64,000 bases of DNA from Kitagawia praeruptora (GCA_037693485.1 CM075352.1:65288001-65352000), one strand, 5' to 3'. Counted from the first letter of the stretch, positions 12,008 through 23,437 are shown. Notes: generated from the sequence alone by a model not told the origin. Numbers and translations: made by a program.

Positions 12008-12737
12008 TGTTAACTCGAATAACTTGTAGAAGGGGGGGTTGAATACAAGTTATATAATCGTGTCTGATTTTTGCTTGATTATATGAACAAGAATAAACGA
12101 ATGAATCAAACTCTTGTTTGTATTAATAAGATCAAATACAAACTCTACCAAAGGTGTACAATACCTTTAGCAGCTGTTGACAATACAAATCTCTCTCTGT
12201 TTGTTCGAACTCTCGAATACAAACCTTATACAGAGCTACGCACATTCACTTGTTCGACTCACGCTCTTTACAATGATATTGAGAGAGTATTTATAATGCT
12301 ACCTATCAACTAATAACAGAAAGATATAATCTATACATGACAATGTTCTGCCTTCTAGTCGATAGTTTCCTTCAATAGAAAAACTCTTTCCTTCATAATA
12401 TCTTCTTGCTTGTTCTTCAAACAACGATCCTGTTTTATAGCACTTGCCAGTTTCTGTAGCATCCATAATGACATCATCAGTAACACGACTGATATCAGGA
12501 TCTGTACACTGCATCAGTATCTGATCAACCATCAGTATTGGACCGTCATCAGGATTTGCTCTCTATTCCTGACATGTAGTCTCCGATACACTGTTCATTC
12601 CTGACTAAACTATACAGACAACTGTCTTACACATAAATCCTATATACAATGCTAAATCCTTTATAAGATCAGGATTACAAGAAGTATAATGTGTAAATTC
12701 TATTCTTAACATCACAACTTATGAATTATTCCTAACA
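12008..12737 (-). repeat. Sirevirus 3' LTR
   Basis: On the plus strand it runs from TGTTAACTCG to CCTAACA. A TATA box (ATTATAAATAC on the minus strand) lies near 12288-12298. It has several ATCAG/CTGAT motifs. It differs from 23438-24168 by three substitutions and one T deletion. Confidence 0.95.
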
Positions 12738-12955
12738 ATCTCCCCCTATTTATGCTTTAAAATCTGAAGCATAAATCTAAGTTGTGGATGTCAAAACATG
12801 TAACAATACAACCAGAATAGAATTTATGAATGTAGAATTATGAAGTTTAAGTACCTCCTTCTCAGATGTAGACGTTTATCTAGTACTTAGAAGAAAGAAT
12901 TTTAACTATTAATGCTGCTCTTCCTTTACCACTTCCAAGCTGAGATTCACCACTG

Positions 12956-15900
12956 TCACTCCTGATTCTTCTTTTTACTACCCTTTGTCTGCTCTTTCTG
13001 CTCTTTATCTCCCCCAGCTTTATCTTTATCTTCAGTCTGATAGTGTTGTTGTTGTCTTTGAATTGTCTTTATCTCCCCCTTTTTGACATCAGCAACATTA
13101 ATTCCAAGAGATTCAGAAACAGAACAAATGAGATTCATAAGAACTGCTTGATTTTCCATAATTGTGACTTGGTTATCTTCAAGTGATTGAAGTCTTGTTT
13201 GAATATCAATTTGAGAATTCTGAATATCTTTCAAAACATCAGAATGAACTTCAATATTGGAAGTGCTTCTAGTATCTCTAGTATCAGAATCAGAAAGAAC
13301 TGTATCTTCAAGTCTTGTAGAAGAAGTTGTTTGAGTTGTATGATATTCAAGTAATAAAACCTGATTAGAAGTATCAACATCTTCATCTTTCTGTTCTGGA
13401 ACTGAAACATGATCATCATCTCCTTCACCAGTATTCTGTGTACTAACATCTTCAAATCCTGACTCCTCCTTAGAGTGATCAGAGACTGTTGATGTCTCAA
13501 TTCTAGCTGATATTGGAAGTACATACAAAGGAACACTAGGATCATTAGGATCTTCATCTGGTACATATGTATCAAGAGATTGCTTTATCCTGGCACCTCT
13601 TCTATTAATGATTTCTGCAAGCCTCTCCTTTTGCTTCTGAGCTTTAACTTCTGGCTTTGCATTGTGATGTGCTAGGTCATTCTTCTGATACATTTTGATG
13701 AATGAATAAGTACCAGCATCCATACCCAAATTTTCAGACCAAGATTCAGGAAAAACCTGATCCCAGAAATCAAATGATGGTTTCCTAATTTTCTCTCCCT
13801 CACTATGGAGTTGATCATCCATACCCTCATTCTCACTTTGACTTACTAAAGTCAACACTCTTTCTACCTCACCTTTTGCTTGGTCAGGAGCCAGCCGCTC
13901 AAATTGTGGATCTAAGTCCATCTTTTCAAGTGTATCACTCAAATTTAGATAAGTGCTCTCATGACCTACAGAAAAATAGAGTTTAGAAGGAGTTTTTATA
14001 CCTGAACTCACATGGAGAGAGGGTTCCTCATTTGGCATGTGGCTTGAGGTTTTCTCCAAGGAGTGAGCTGCTATAGTCTCTGAACCCTTACAATCATCTT
14101 CTTTCCTTTCAGAAATTACAGGCTCCAGTATACCACTTTCAGGTTCTTTACTAGACTCTGATGTCTTCAGTAATACTTCATTAGACACCATAGTTAGTTC
14201 ATCACCGTCTTTAAGTGTTGTTTGTTGAGACACACCCTCAAGGTGGATAGACTCTGACTGAACAAAATTTGTTTGATCTTCAGAAAAATCAACCAAAGTC
14301 ATTCCTCCCATATCATAGGGTATCTCACTTGCATTTTCAGTCATCACAGAAGTCCTTTCAACATCAGCTATCACAGCTCCTGAGTCATCCTTCCTCTGAC
14401 TAGATGGTTCTTGTGTTACAGTGACTGTGATCTGATCTTTCCTACTATTCACCACTGGTGCAATAGTATCTTCTGTTGACTGCATTCCTCTATCTACTTC
14501 CTCCAGTTGTTCACCTTGAGCTGAAGCATCTTCAATAATGACATTCTTGTCAAATAAATATGCATGAAGTGATTGAAGTGCAACATGCTTCGAGAGTCCA
14601 AATTTCTTGACTAATTGTCTTCTGATAGACACATAGAAATACATCTTCATAAAGTCAAGTCTTTGATGTAGAAGTCCATATTCATCTGGAAATAAAAGTT
14701 TTGGTACTCTTTCAACCAGAAAATCTAGAACAGGCCTTGACAACTTCACTTTGAGAGAAATTAGTCCCATAGCCAGTCTGTATGATAATGTAGTTTCCCA
14801 TGAAGAATCAATATCCAGATCTCTCTTGTCAAATACTGACATAGATGTAGCTTGATTTGTAGAAACCTACATGATATTAGTTGGACTAGACTCTGTGTGT
14901 AGGTGACAATTGAATCTTTCTCCTTGTTCTCCTGATATAGTGAGCAAAAGATTTATCCTGAGAAGACTCAAGAGGTGTAGACACAGAAGTGATCTTGGGA
15001 TGAGATCTTGGTTCAATAGACACAGTCTTTTGAGAGTCAGTATCTAGTAACTGTTTTCCCTTTTTAAGAACTACAGCCTTTTGAGAGACTCCAGCCTGGC
15101 TGTGACTAGGTTTTTCATCTCTTTGTGCTAACAAAGAAAGTTGAATTGCAGCCTTCAATTATGCTCTCTCAGCAAGAGTTAAATCATCATCATCTTCACT
15201 AGAGTTACTACTACTACTTGACACAACAAATCTTCTCTTCCTTACAACTGATGTCTTTTGAGAAACACCAGAGGTTGGTTTCTTTGAAACAATAGGCTGT
15301 GGATCAAAATTTGGTTCTTGAATTGTTTCAGAGACTATAATGTTTTGGGCTACTTGGGTAGACACAGGTGGGTTCTCCTCCAATTGAGATTCCTGAGCCA
15401 TTTCACCACAAAAGAAAGAAGAATTGTAGAAAGTAGGAAGATGAGTTTTAAGAATTACCTGAACATGTTGTGGATAATGAATTGCAGGTATTTCATCTAG
15501 ATTCTTTTCATTGTCCTTCTTTGTAATGTCAGAGAAAATTCTCTTTTGCTGTTCATAAGAAGAAACACAATGTTCTCTACCAAATCTAGTTTCAACATCA
15601 GGAATAAAATGGTTAATAAACATTTGCATAAATCTATGATAATAAACCATTTTCCTGTTTTGATCTCTTAACCCAAGTTTAATACTCATCTGACTTAAGA
15701 TAATATGACCAATGTTGATTACTCTGTCATAAAGCAAACTATAAGCAATATGTGATGTAACAGAAGTAATTTGCTGAAAAAAACTACATTTGCCAGTAAA
15801 ACATTTAGCAATTTGATCAAAGTAAAAAGACCATTCCTTTCTAAGAAAAGACCTATTCAACTGGCTCATGTTATCTAGAGGTCCACTATAACCTAATTCA

Positions 15901-16283
15901 GACAACATAGTTCTTATATTATCATCAGATGGTACACTTACATAACTATCAGTAACAGGTAAGCAAAGTACTGAATTAACAACAGATTCAGTAATGTCAA
16001 ATGAATCTTGTCCTAAATGTAGAACAATCTTACCTGATTGACTCTGAGTAGAATCAATTACCTCAGCATTCTCCCAAGCTTGTGAAATAGCTACTTGATT
16101 AATCTGTGGAGATGCTGTCAATGCATAACTTAATGGTCCATATGCCAGAAAGTCCATGATTGGATGAAAATCAGATGACACTCCTTCCTTGTTGGTGATA
16201 GCTGCAACATGATTGTTTGTCATAAAATCAAAGTCACCAAACTTGAAGGCTACTGATTTAGGTAATCTTCTCTGAGCTGCCAT
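12956..16283 (-). pseudogene. Sirevirus env-like ORF, broken
   Basis: It starts at ATG 16283 and would run to 12956. It is interrupted by TAA at 15159-15161 (frame continues directly with LKAAIQLS), a frameshift near 14890-14930, and TAG just upstream of an ATG at 14842. The N-terminal 374 codons look like a folded domain (MDFLAYGPLSYALTASPQIN; FLRKEWSFYFDQIAKCF) resembling proteins annotated in plants as transposon or envelope-like. The rest is acidic, Ser/Thr-rich and low complexity, ending in a coiled-coil-like, Lys/Glu/Gln-rich tail. I see no clear signal peptide or membrane segment, so an envelope role is not supported by the sequence; the label follows position and family habit. Confidence 0.65.
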
Positions 16284-17752
16284 TTTTGATCTGAAAAGAA
16301 ACTTGAAAAATTCTTGAAATGGATTAGTGATTTTGAAAACTCAAGAGTGATTTTTGCTTTAGAGAATGTAAAATTAGAGAAAGCAATTACACGATTAGAG
16401 TTTCAAAACAAATATATTTCACAAATCTTTCAGACCACTATCCCACGTTGACACGTAGATTGACAGGTGTCAGTCCCTGAAAAGTGCGGTTACCCACGAT
16501 TTTTGGAAAATAAAATCCAAAATTGATTTTTCATGAAATAAATCAGGGTATAAATAATCAATACTGATCAGCTTCCTTTTCCTGATGATCTCTCATCAAA
16601 ATAATCACAAAATGCAATGTGATTTAAAAATATAATTTTCAAATCCTGATGGTCACACATGAAATCCTGATCAATATCATCAGAGACTTAATATGGAGTT
16701 TTCCACGTGGCATTTTTCTTTTATCTGAAAAAGAAAATAAATTAATCTGAACAAAAAATCAATTGGTTAGATATTTTCAATATTTCTTGAAAACAAGAAA
16801 TACAGTCACATGCAATAATTAGCATTTGACTTCATTAAAACTTCCAAGTGACTGCTCAGCTTCTCACGTCTTTCTTTAAAAGAACCAGACGCCTTATGCC
16901 ATTCTCCAAAACCTTTCAATTTCTTTTCTTCTCAACAATGCTTCTCAAACCAAAAATCCCTTCAAACCCATTTTCCAGATTTTTCTTGATCGATGAACAT
17001 CCTGTTCTTGATCATCTCTTTGAACAAATGACTCTTCTCATCGAACTAATCATGAATGGATTGGTTTTCGAAAATATCCAGAGGTTTCTCCTAGAACATC
17101 CATCTGTTGGATACAATCTTCCCCTAACCTCCTCAAAACTTGAGGATGAAGAATTTGGCCGAGAGTCTGAGGTTGATCTTGATGGGGATGCTATACATTT
17201 AAGTTAGCTGCTCTCATTCAAGTCGCCCAGACAAGGAATCCAAGAATAAACGAGGCTTTCATCCTCTGATGGATTTCTTGAGATGCTCCTTGTCCTGTAC
17301 CTCAGAGTTCATATCAAAGACAAGTATAGAATAGAAATTTAGACAAAAAGATGTTGTATTTCATTTCCATGTAATGATTTCTATTAATGAAAATACAGTT
17401 TCTTGTTATCTGCTTGTCTTTTGATTTTTGAATGATGTATAAATTATCAGTATGCAAATATCAAAACTTGTTGGCATAGACTTAACACATCACAGAATTA
17501 GATTACTACACAAAGTAAACGTCAGGATTTGAAACAATTTTCATAATCCTGATACTGACACAATACTGATGACGTCAGCATCCTGATAACAAATCTAATC
17601 CTGATGATTATTAACAAGTCTATCATACTGAAATTTATCAAGACAAAGTGTTATAGCTAAAGCATTTAGCAATCAAATATAGATCCTGACAGGAATATCA
17701 AGTCTATAAGCTAAGAACAACATACCATGCTACTTTTGCAGATGTTACAGAT
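16284..17752 (-). other. Sirevirus non-coding region between pol and env-like ORF
   Basis: No ORF in the element's sense direction. It holds a G-box core (CCACGTGG, about 16703), many CTGAT/ATCAG motifs, and one opposite-strand ORF described separately. It may contain the promoter of the env-like ORF. Confidence 0.6.
16896..17207 (+). CDS. opposite-strand ORF inside the Sirevirus, unknown
   Basis: An ORF of 103 codons from ATG 16896, opposite to gag and pol. I do not recognise the protein. It reads as ordinary protein rather than low complexity: a basic, Phe-rich N-terminus (MPFSKTFQFLFFS), then DEHPVLDHLFEQMTLLIEL, and an acidic C-terminus (LEDEEFGRESEVDLDGDA). A second ATG lies 16 codons in. 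A G-box (about 16703) lies upstream, and AT-rich sequence with AATAAA-like signals (about 17385) lies downstream. It could be a captured host fragment, an antisense accessory gene comparable to those of Tat elements, or chance. Expression is not shown. Confidence 0.35.
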   Translation: MPFSKTFQFLFFSTMLLKPKIPSNPFSRFFLIDEHPVLDHLFEQMTLLIELIMNGLVFENIQRFLLEHPSVGYNLPLTSSKLEDEEFGRESEVDLDGDAIHLS

Positions 17753-20700
17753 CTAAAAATTTAACATTCCTAACTCACTTACTAGTCTACTGAATGTAGT
17801 CTCATCAAGTGGTTTAGTTAAAATATCTGCAAGCTGTTTGTCAGTAGGAACAAAATGAAGTTCCACAGTACCATTCTCAATATGTTCTCTAATAAAATGA
17901 TACCTGACATCAATGTGCTTAGTCCTTGAATGTTGAACTGGATTTTCTGCAATTTTAATAGCACTAGTATTATCACAAAACATAGGAATATTACTAAGTG
18001 TCATACCATAATCCAGCAACTGATTTCTTATCCAAAGGAGCTGTGCACAACAACTGCCTGCTGCTATGTACTCAGCTTCTGCAGTTGAGGTTGAAACAGA
18101 TTGTTGCTTCTTGCTTGCCCAAGAAATCAATCTATTTCCCAAGAATTGACATGTACCTGTAGTGCTTTTCCTGTCTATCTTACACCCTGCATAATCAGAG
18201 TCTGAATAGCCAATTAGAAAGAAATCAGATTCTCTAGGATACCACAAACCAAGATTTGGAGTTCCTTTGAGATATCTAAAAATTCTCTTCACAGCAATTA
18301 AATGAGATTCCTTAGGATCACTTTGGAATCTAGCACATAAACAGGTAGAAAACATTATATCTGGCCTACTTGCAGTTAGATATAACAATGAGCCTATCAT
18401 GCCTCTATAACTAGTATTATCCACACTCTTTCCTTTAGGATCAGAGTCTAGTTTAGTGGCTGTTGCCATGGGTGTTTTTGCAACTGCACAGTCTTGAAAG
18501 TCAAACCTTTTTAAAAGATCTTTGATATACTTTGACTGATTAATGAAAATACCAGTCTCAGTCTGTTTGACCTGCAAGCCTAAGAAATAATTTAATTCAC
18601 CCATCATGCTCATCTGATACTTAGACTGCATAAGCTTGCTAAACTTAGCACACAACTTTTCATTAGTAGAACCAAAAATAATATCATCAACATAAACTTG
18701 AACTAAAAGCAATTCACCTTTTATCTTTCTAAAGAATAGAGTTTTGTCAATTGTACCTCTTGTGAAGCCATTTTCAAGAAGAAATTTAGACAAAGTCTCA
18801 TACCATGCTCTTGGTGCCTGCTTTAGTCCATAGAGTGCCTTGTCAAGTTTGTAGACATGATTTGGAAACTTTGGATCAACAAATCCAGGTGGCTGTTCTA
18901 CATATACTTCTTCATCAAGTTTGCCATTTAGAAAAGCACTCTTTACATCCATCTGGTATACCTTGAATTTTGAATGAGCTGCAAATGCAAGAAACATTCT
19001 GATTGCTTCCAATCTTGCTACAGGTGCAAAGGTCTCATCATAATCAATGCCTTCTTCCTGAGAATAACCCTTGGCCACCAGTCTTGCTTTGTTTCTTACA
19101 ATCATACCAGATTCATCTAGCTTGTTCCTGAAAACCCATCTTGCACCAACAATAGATCTATCTTTAGGTCTTGGTACCAGTTTCCAAACTTTGTTTCTCT
19201 CAAACTCATTTAACTCCTCCTGCATTGCAATTACCCAATCAGGATCCTGTAAGGCTTCTTCAACCTTCTTAGGTTCATTCTTTGAGAGAAAACAACTATA
19301 CAAGCATTCATTTTGAATTGATCTTCTAGTTTGAACACCACTATTTGGATCACCAATTATCAAATCTTCAGTATGATCCTTTGTCCATTTTCTAACAGGT
19401 GGTAGATTAACTCTGCTAGTCTCTCCCCCTAAGTTAGTGGTATCCCTTGTAGAAGAATTCTCTCTACCTTCAAAAACTCTCCTTTGATCAATAGAATCAG
19501 TAGATTCCATATTGCTGCTAGTTACTGATCTTTCCTCAGTAGACTCTGAAAGGTCAGTTCCTGATGGAGTAGACTCTGAAACGTCAATTCCTGATGGAAT
19601 AGACTCTGAAAGACTAGTCTGCTCCTGATGATCACTGTGTTCTCTCTGATTTATTTGCTCCCCCTCAACAGTAGCATTCCTTTGAGAAGCAATAGAAATT
19701 CCTTCTGGAGAATCTTCATCATCACTTGAGAGTATCTCAGAATTCTTCAGATTTTCAAATTCCAATTCGTCATGGCTTTCATCAGTTTGCAAAATTCCAA
19801 ATTTCTTATCATCAAATGCAACATGAATTGATTCCATAACAATGTGAGTTCTGAGATTATAAACTTTGAAGGCCTTAGATGCTGAATATCCTAGAAAAAT
19901 TGCTTCATCCGATTTGGCTTCAAATTTTCCAAGTTGTTCTGGATGAACTTTTAGGACATAGCATTTGCATCCAAAGATGTGAAAATATTTCACACTTGGT
20001 TTCTTTCCTTTGATCATCTCATAGGGAGTTTTTCCATGACTATTTACCAAGGTACAATTTTGAGTGAAACATGCAGTGTTAATAGCTTCTGCCCAAAAGT
20101 AGGTTGGAAGTTTTGCATCTGCAAGCATGATTCTTGCTGCCTCTATGAGAGTCCTGTTCTTTCTTTCCACTACACCATTTTGTTGAGGTGTACCAGGTGC
20201 AGAAAACTGTTGAGTGATTCCATTGTCTGCACAAAACCCCTCCATTGTAGAATTCTTGAATTCTGTACCATTGTCACTCCTAAGTACTTTGACTTTGTAC
20301 TCAGATTTATTATGAATATTCTTGATGAGTTCAATGATTTGCTGAGGAGCTTCATCCTTCTTGTGTAGAAAGAACACCCATGTGAACCTTGTGAAATCAT
20401 CCACCATAACTAGAGCATATCTTTTCTTGCTGATAGACATAATGTTTACTGGACCAAACAGATCAAGATGTAGCATGTGAAATGGTTCAGTAATTGAATT
20501 TTCAGTTTTGCTCTTGAAAGTGGTTCTTCTTTGCTTTCCAAGCTGACATGCATCACAAAGTCCATCTTGCACAAAATTTGCCTGAGGTAGGCCTCTCACC
20601 AAATTGTGTTTAACAAGTTGATTAAGCTTCTTGAAATTAAGATGTGAGAGCTTCTTGTGCCAATTCCAGCTTTCATCACTTGTTGCTTTGCTGTAGAGAC

Positions 20701-21085
20701 ATCTAACAATTCCTTTAGATGTATCACTTAAGCTGGCTTCATATATGTTACCATGTCTTTGACCAGTTAGAACAATGTCTCCATTCTGCATATTCAAGAT
20801 TTTGCATCCTTCTCTGTCAAAGATTGATTTGTAACCTTTATCACCCAGTTGACTTATGCTTAAAAGAGTATGTTTCAAGCCTTCAACCAGTGCTACATTT
20901 TCTATGATGACATTCCCCAAAACAATTGAGCCATATCCCAGAGTTTCTCCTTTGTTGCCATCTCCAAAAGATATTACTGGGCCAGCTTTCCTCTCAAACT
21001 TTGTAAGCAGGGACTTCTTTCCAGTCATATGTCCAGAGCATCCACTGTCCAAGATAATTGAATGCTTCTTTCCTGTGCCCTGCAA
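17753..21085 (-). CDS. Sirevirus pol polyprotein
   Basis: 1110 codons with no internal stop. The order is aspartic protease (ILDSGCSGHMTG, start), GAG-pre-integrase (WHKKLSHLNFKKL; CDACQLGKQ), integrase core (LHLDLFGP, RSDNGTEF, and the Glu in NGVVERKNRT), reverse transcriptase (QMDVKSAFLNG; YGLKQAPRAWY; YVDDIIFGS) and RNase H (GYSDSDYAGCKIDRKSTTG; STAEAEYIAAGSC), ending SELGMLNF. All expected catalytic motifs are present and the length is usual for copia pol without gag. The frame is -1 relative to gag and has no convincing ATG; it opens shortly after the gag stop, beside a splice-acceptor-like TTTTTGTTTGCAG. Pol is therefore probably made by frameshifting or splicing. The start given is where the frame becomes usable, not a proven initiation site. 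Confidence 0.93.
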   Translation of the reverse strand: MQGTGKKHSIILDSGCSGHMTGKKSLLTKFERKAGPVISFGDGNKGETLGYGSIVLGNVIIENVALVEGLKHTLLSISQLGDKGYKSIFDREGCKILNMQNGDIVLTGQRHGNIYEASLSDTSKGIVRCLYSKATSDESWNWHKKLSHLNFKKLNQLVKHNLVRGLPQANFVQDGLCDACQLGKQRRTTFKSKTENSITEPFHMLHLDLFGPVNIMSISKKRYALVMVDDFTRFTWVFFLHKKDEAPQQIIELIKNIHNKSEYKVKVLRSDNGTEFKNSTMEGFCADNGITQQFSAPGTPQQNGVVERKNRTLIEAARIMLADAKLPTYFWAEAINTACFTQNCTLVNSHGKTPYEMIKGKKPSVKYFHIFGCKCYVLKVHPEQLGKFEAKSDEAIFLGYSASKAFKVYNLRTHIVMESIHVAFDDKKFGILQTDESHDELEFENLKNSEILSSDDEDSPEGISIASQRNATVEGEQINQREHSDHQEQTSLSESIPSGIDVSESTPSGTDLSESTEERSVTSSNMESTDSIDQRRVFEGRENSSTRDTTNLGGETSRVNLPPVRKWTKDHTEDLIIGDPNSGVQTRRSIQNECLYSCFLSKNEPKKVEEALQDPDWVIAMQEELNEFERNKVWKLVPRPKDRSIVGARWVFRNKLDESGMIVRNKARLVAKGYSQEEGIDYDETFAPVARLEAIRMFLAFAAHSKFKVYQMDVKSAFLNGKLDEEVYVEQPPGFVDPKFPNHVYKLDKALYGLKQAPRAWYETLSKFLLENGFTRGTIDKTLFFRKIKGELLLVQVYVDDIIFGSTNEKLCAKFSKLMQSKYQMSMMGELNYFLGLQVKQTETGIFINQSKYIKDLLKRFDFQDCAVAKTPMATATKLDSDPKGKSVDNTSYRGMIGSLLYLTASRPDIMFSTCLCARFQSDPKESHLIAVKRIFRYLKGTPNLGLWYPRESDFFLIGYSDSDYAGCKIDRKSTTGTCQFLGNRLISWASKKQQSVSTSTAEAEYIAAGSCCAQLLWIRNQLLDYGMTLSNIPMFCDNTSAIKIAENPVQHSRTKHIDVRYHFIREHIENGTVELHFVPTDKQLADILTKPLDETTFSRLVSELGMLNF

Positions 21086-21096
21086 ACAAAAAGTAA

Positions 21097-23388
21097 CTAG
21101 TTAGAATTTTTTAGGACCCAACTTTGATTGGATCCTTTCTTACTAGATTTAGAGACAACAGACTTTGAAGATTTTGCTTTTATTTTACCTGTTGCAGAGT
21201 CAACTTTAGACTCTGATCTCACAAACTGTTTGTGACTAGGAGTTTCAGATTTCAAAGAATAATAGTCATAATACAGTTCATGATATTCTCTACACATGTA
21301 AATGGAATGAAGTAAACTACCACAATGATAACAAGCTTTTTGTGGTTGGTATTGAATTTTCTGAGTCTTGGGGAATCTGGACTCAGTTTTCCAAGAAGGT
21401 TTTTGATTGCAGTCTAGGGCCAAATGATTATGATTTCCACACTTATAGCATTTTTTCCTAGGTGCATCAGGTACATTCTTGTAATTATTCTCTTTGTTAA
21501 TACCTTCTTTTCCATTCCTATTTCTCTTGATCTTGCTAGACTCTGAAAGACCATCTAATCTCTGTTTCAACTGAGACTTAGACAGAAACCCTATGTTTAC
21601 ATTCTTAGGTTTCTCTAACACTTTCTCATCTGAATTACTATTGTTAATCCTTTTGTGTACAACAGGGGTACCTTTTGAATCAACAAATTTAACATGATTA
21701 GGTTCAGAAACAATTTTCTTACCTTCAGATTTAGATGTGTTAGCTTCTACCTTACTATCATCATTGACAATAGCTACCTTTTCTTCTTGTCTAGCCTTAT
21801 CAAAACCTAAACCATTAACCTTACCACGAATTCCACTCTCAAAGATTTCTATTGTCTTCTTACTGGAATTGTTAATGGTCTTAATCACATCTCTCTCTTC
21901 TTCTAGTTCTTTTCTGACATAGTCATAAGCCTCAAGAATAACACTATAATCATGCTTAGCTTTATCAGAACTTAACTTGTATTCTTCCATTTGAATTAAT
22001 TCAGATTCAAGAAAATTATTTCTATCAACTAATTTATCATTCTTAACCTTAAGTTCATCTCTTTCACAAGTAAGAATTCTAAAATTAGTCATAAGATTCT
22101 TAAACTCAGCATGGATAGATCTAATTTCATCATAATTTAAGCTATCAAATGAATCAAGAGAGTGAAGTGATACCTTAACAGAGGATGGATAAGTTTTCTT
22201 TGGAGATCCAGGTTTGTCTGAACTATTGGCCATCAATGCAATGTTGTCATAATCCAATTCATCTTCAGAGTCACTGGAATCAGCCCAATCCTTCTGTGTG
22301 ACCATAAGTGCATTACCCTTTCCTGAATTCCTAGGCTTCTTACACTCACTAGCAAAATGTCCAAGCTCGCTGCAGTTAAAGCACTTGATCTTGGCCTTAT
22401 CAAGCTTGACAATTGTACTTTTGCTTTTGTCACTCTTCTTCTCCTCCTTCTTTTGAAAAGGTCCTTTGCTAAATCTTCTCCTGTTGAATCTTCCTTTCTT
22501 GAAAGCTTTAGCAAACATAGCAAAGAGTTCTTGCATATCAGATTCAGAATCATTGTTGTCAGAGTCCATATCAGTAGTCTCTGACTCAGAACTTTCTTTG
22601 CTTTTCTTCTTCCTTGAATTCTTTACAGCAATCTCTTCATGCTGTTCTTCAGGAAGCTTCTTAACTTCAGATTGAGCAGTAAGTGCAATAGTCTTCATCT
22701 TTCCTTCACTCCTGCTCTTCTTCTGCTGCTTGTCAAGTTCATAAGCTCTCAATTTTCCATATACTGCCTCTAATGAAATCTCATCCAGATCATTAGCTTC
22801 CTCAATCGCAGATATCTTCTCATTGTAGAAATCAGGCAAAGCTTTCATGAACTTTGTATTCATATCCTCCAAGTCATAATATTTACCATGCATGGCCATC
22901 TCATTGATGAGTTTTGTAAACCTATCAAAGGTATCAGTAAGTGACTCACCAGACTTGGATTCAAAGTACTCATACTGTTGTATAAGTAATGTCCTCATAC
23001 TCTTCCTGACAGGCTTAGTTCCTTCACAGTGAACCTTAAGATTGTCCCATATATCCTTAGCAGTTTTACAAGAGAGAACATAGTTAGTGAGAACAGAATC
23101 AAGACTGTTGAATAATATGTTTCTCACTTTAGCATCTTTGAGAACATTCTCTTTGTCCTTATCTGACCATTCAGATTTTGGCTTCTCTGCTGTATGTTCT
23201 GGAACAACCACACCATCAACTGTTGCTTGTCCAACGACCTTTGTTGGAACAAAAGGTCCATCTCTGATTCTGTCAAGATAATCAGGATCTGTTGCTTCCA
23301 GATGATGCAACATCTTTACTTCCCATAGAGTATATTCGTTTCTCTTGAGCATAGGAATTTTAGTATTCCCATCCTTGTAACCAGACAT
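21097..23388 (-). CDS. Sirevirus gag
   Basis: 763 codons from ATG 23388, only 36 nt after the primer-binding site. The N-terminal half is the copia gag domain (LKRNEYTLWEVKMLHHLEA; FDRFTKLINEMAMHG). Three CCHC zinc knuckles bind nucleic acid: CFNCSELGHFASEC (about residue 335), CYKCGNHNHLALDC (about 645) and CYHCGSLLHSIYMC (about 685). A coiled-coil-rich central part lies between the first and second. Gag is longer than in most copia elements, as expected for a Sirevirus. It would assemble the particle that packages the element RNA. The ORF is intact. Confidence 0.93.
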   Translation of the reverse strand: MSGYKDGNTKIPMLKRNEYTLWEVKMLHHLEATDPDYLDRIRDGPFVPTKVVGQATVDGVVVPEHTAEKPKSEWSDKDKENVLKDAKVRNILFNSLDSVLTNYVLSCKTAKDIWDNLKVHCEGTKPVRKSMRTLLIQQYEYFESKSGESLTDTFDRFTKLINEMAMHGKYYDLEDMNTKFMKALPDFYNEKISAIEEANDLDEISLEAVYGKLRAYELDKQQKKSRSEGKMKTIALTAQSEVKKLPEEQHEEIAVKNSRKKKSKESSESETTDMDSDNNDSESDMQELFAMFAKAFKKGRFNRRRFSKGPFQKKEEKKSDKSKSTIVKLDKAKIKCFNCSELGHFASECKKPRNSGKGNALMVTQKDWADSSDSEDELDYDNIALMANSSDKPGSPKKTYPSSVKVSLHSLDSFDSLNYDEIRSIHAEFKNLMTNFRILTCERDELKVKNDKLVDRNNFLESELIQMEEYKLSSDKAKHDYSVILEAYDYVRKELEEERDVIKTINNSSKKTIEIFESGIRGKVNGLGFDKARQEEKVAIVNDDSKVEANTSKSEGKKIVSEPNHVKFVDSKGTPVVHKRINNSNSDEKVLEKPKNVNIGFLSKSQLKQRLDGLSESSKIKRNRNGKEGINKENNYKNVPDAPRKKCYKCGNHNHLALDCNQKPSWKTESRFPKTQKIQYQPQKACYHCGSLLHSIYMCREYHELYYDYYSLKSETPSHKQFVRSESKVDSATGKIKAKSSKSVVSKSSKKGSNQSWVLKNSN

Positions 23389-23423
23389 GATTGCAGATCT
23401 TTATGATTACTCGAAATCAACCT

Positions 23424-23435
23424 GCTCTGATACCA
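23424..23435 (-). other. Sirevirus primer-binding site
   Basis: The minus strand reads TGGTATCAGAGC, the standard initiator-Met tRNA site of plant LTR elements, two bases after the 5' LTR. It fixes the element's orientation. Confidence 0.95.
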
Positions 23436-23437
23436 AT

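Noticed and set aside
12299..12532. ORFs within the Sirevirus LTRs (also 23730-24029)
   Set aside because: Present in both LTRs but overlap the promoter and have no protein features.
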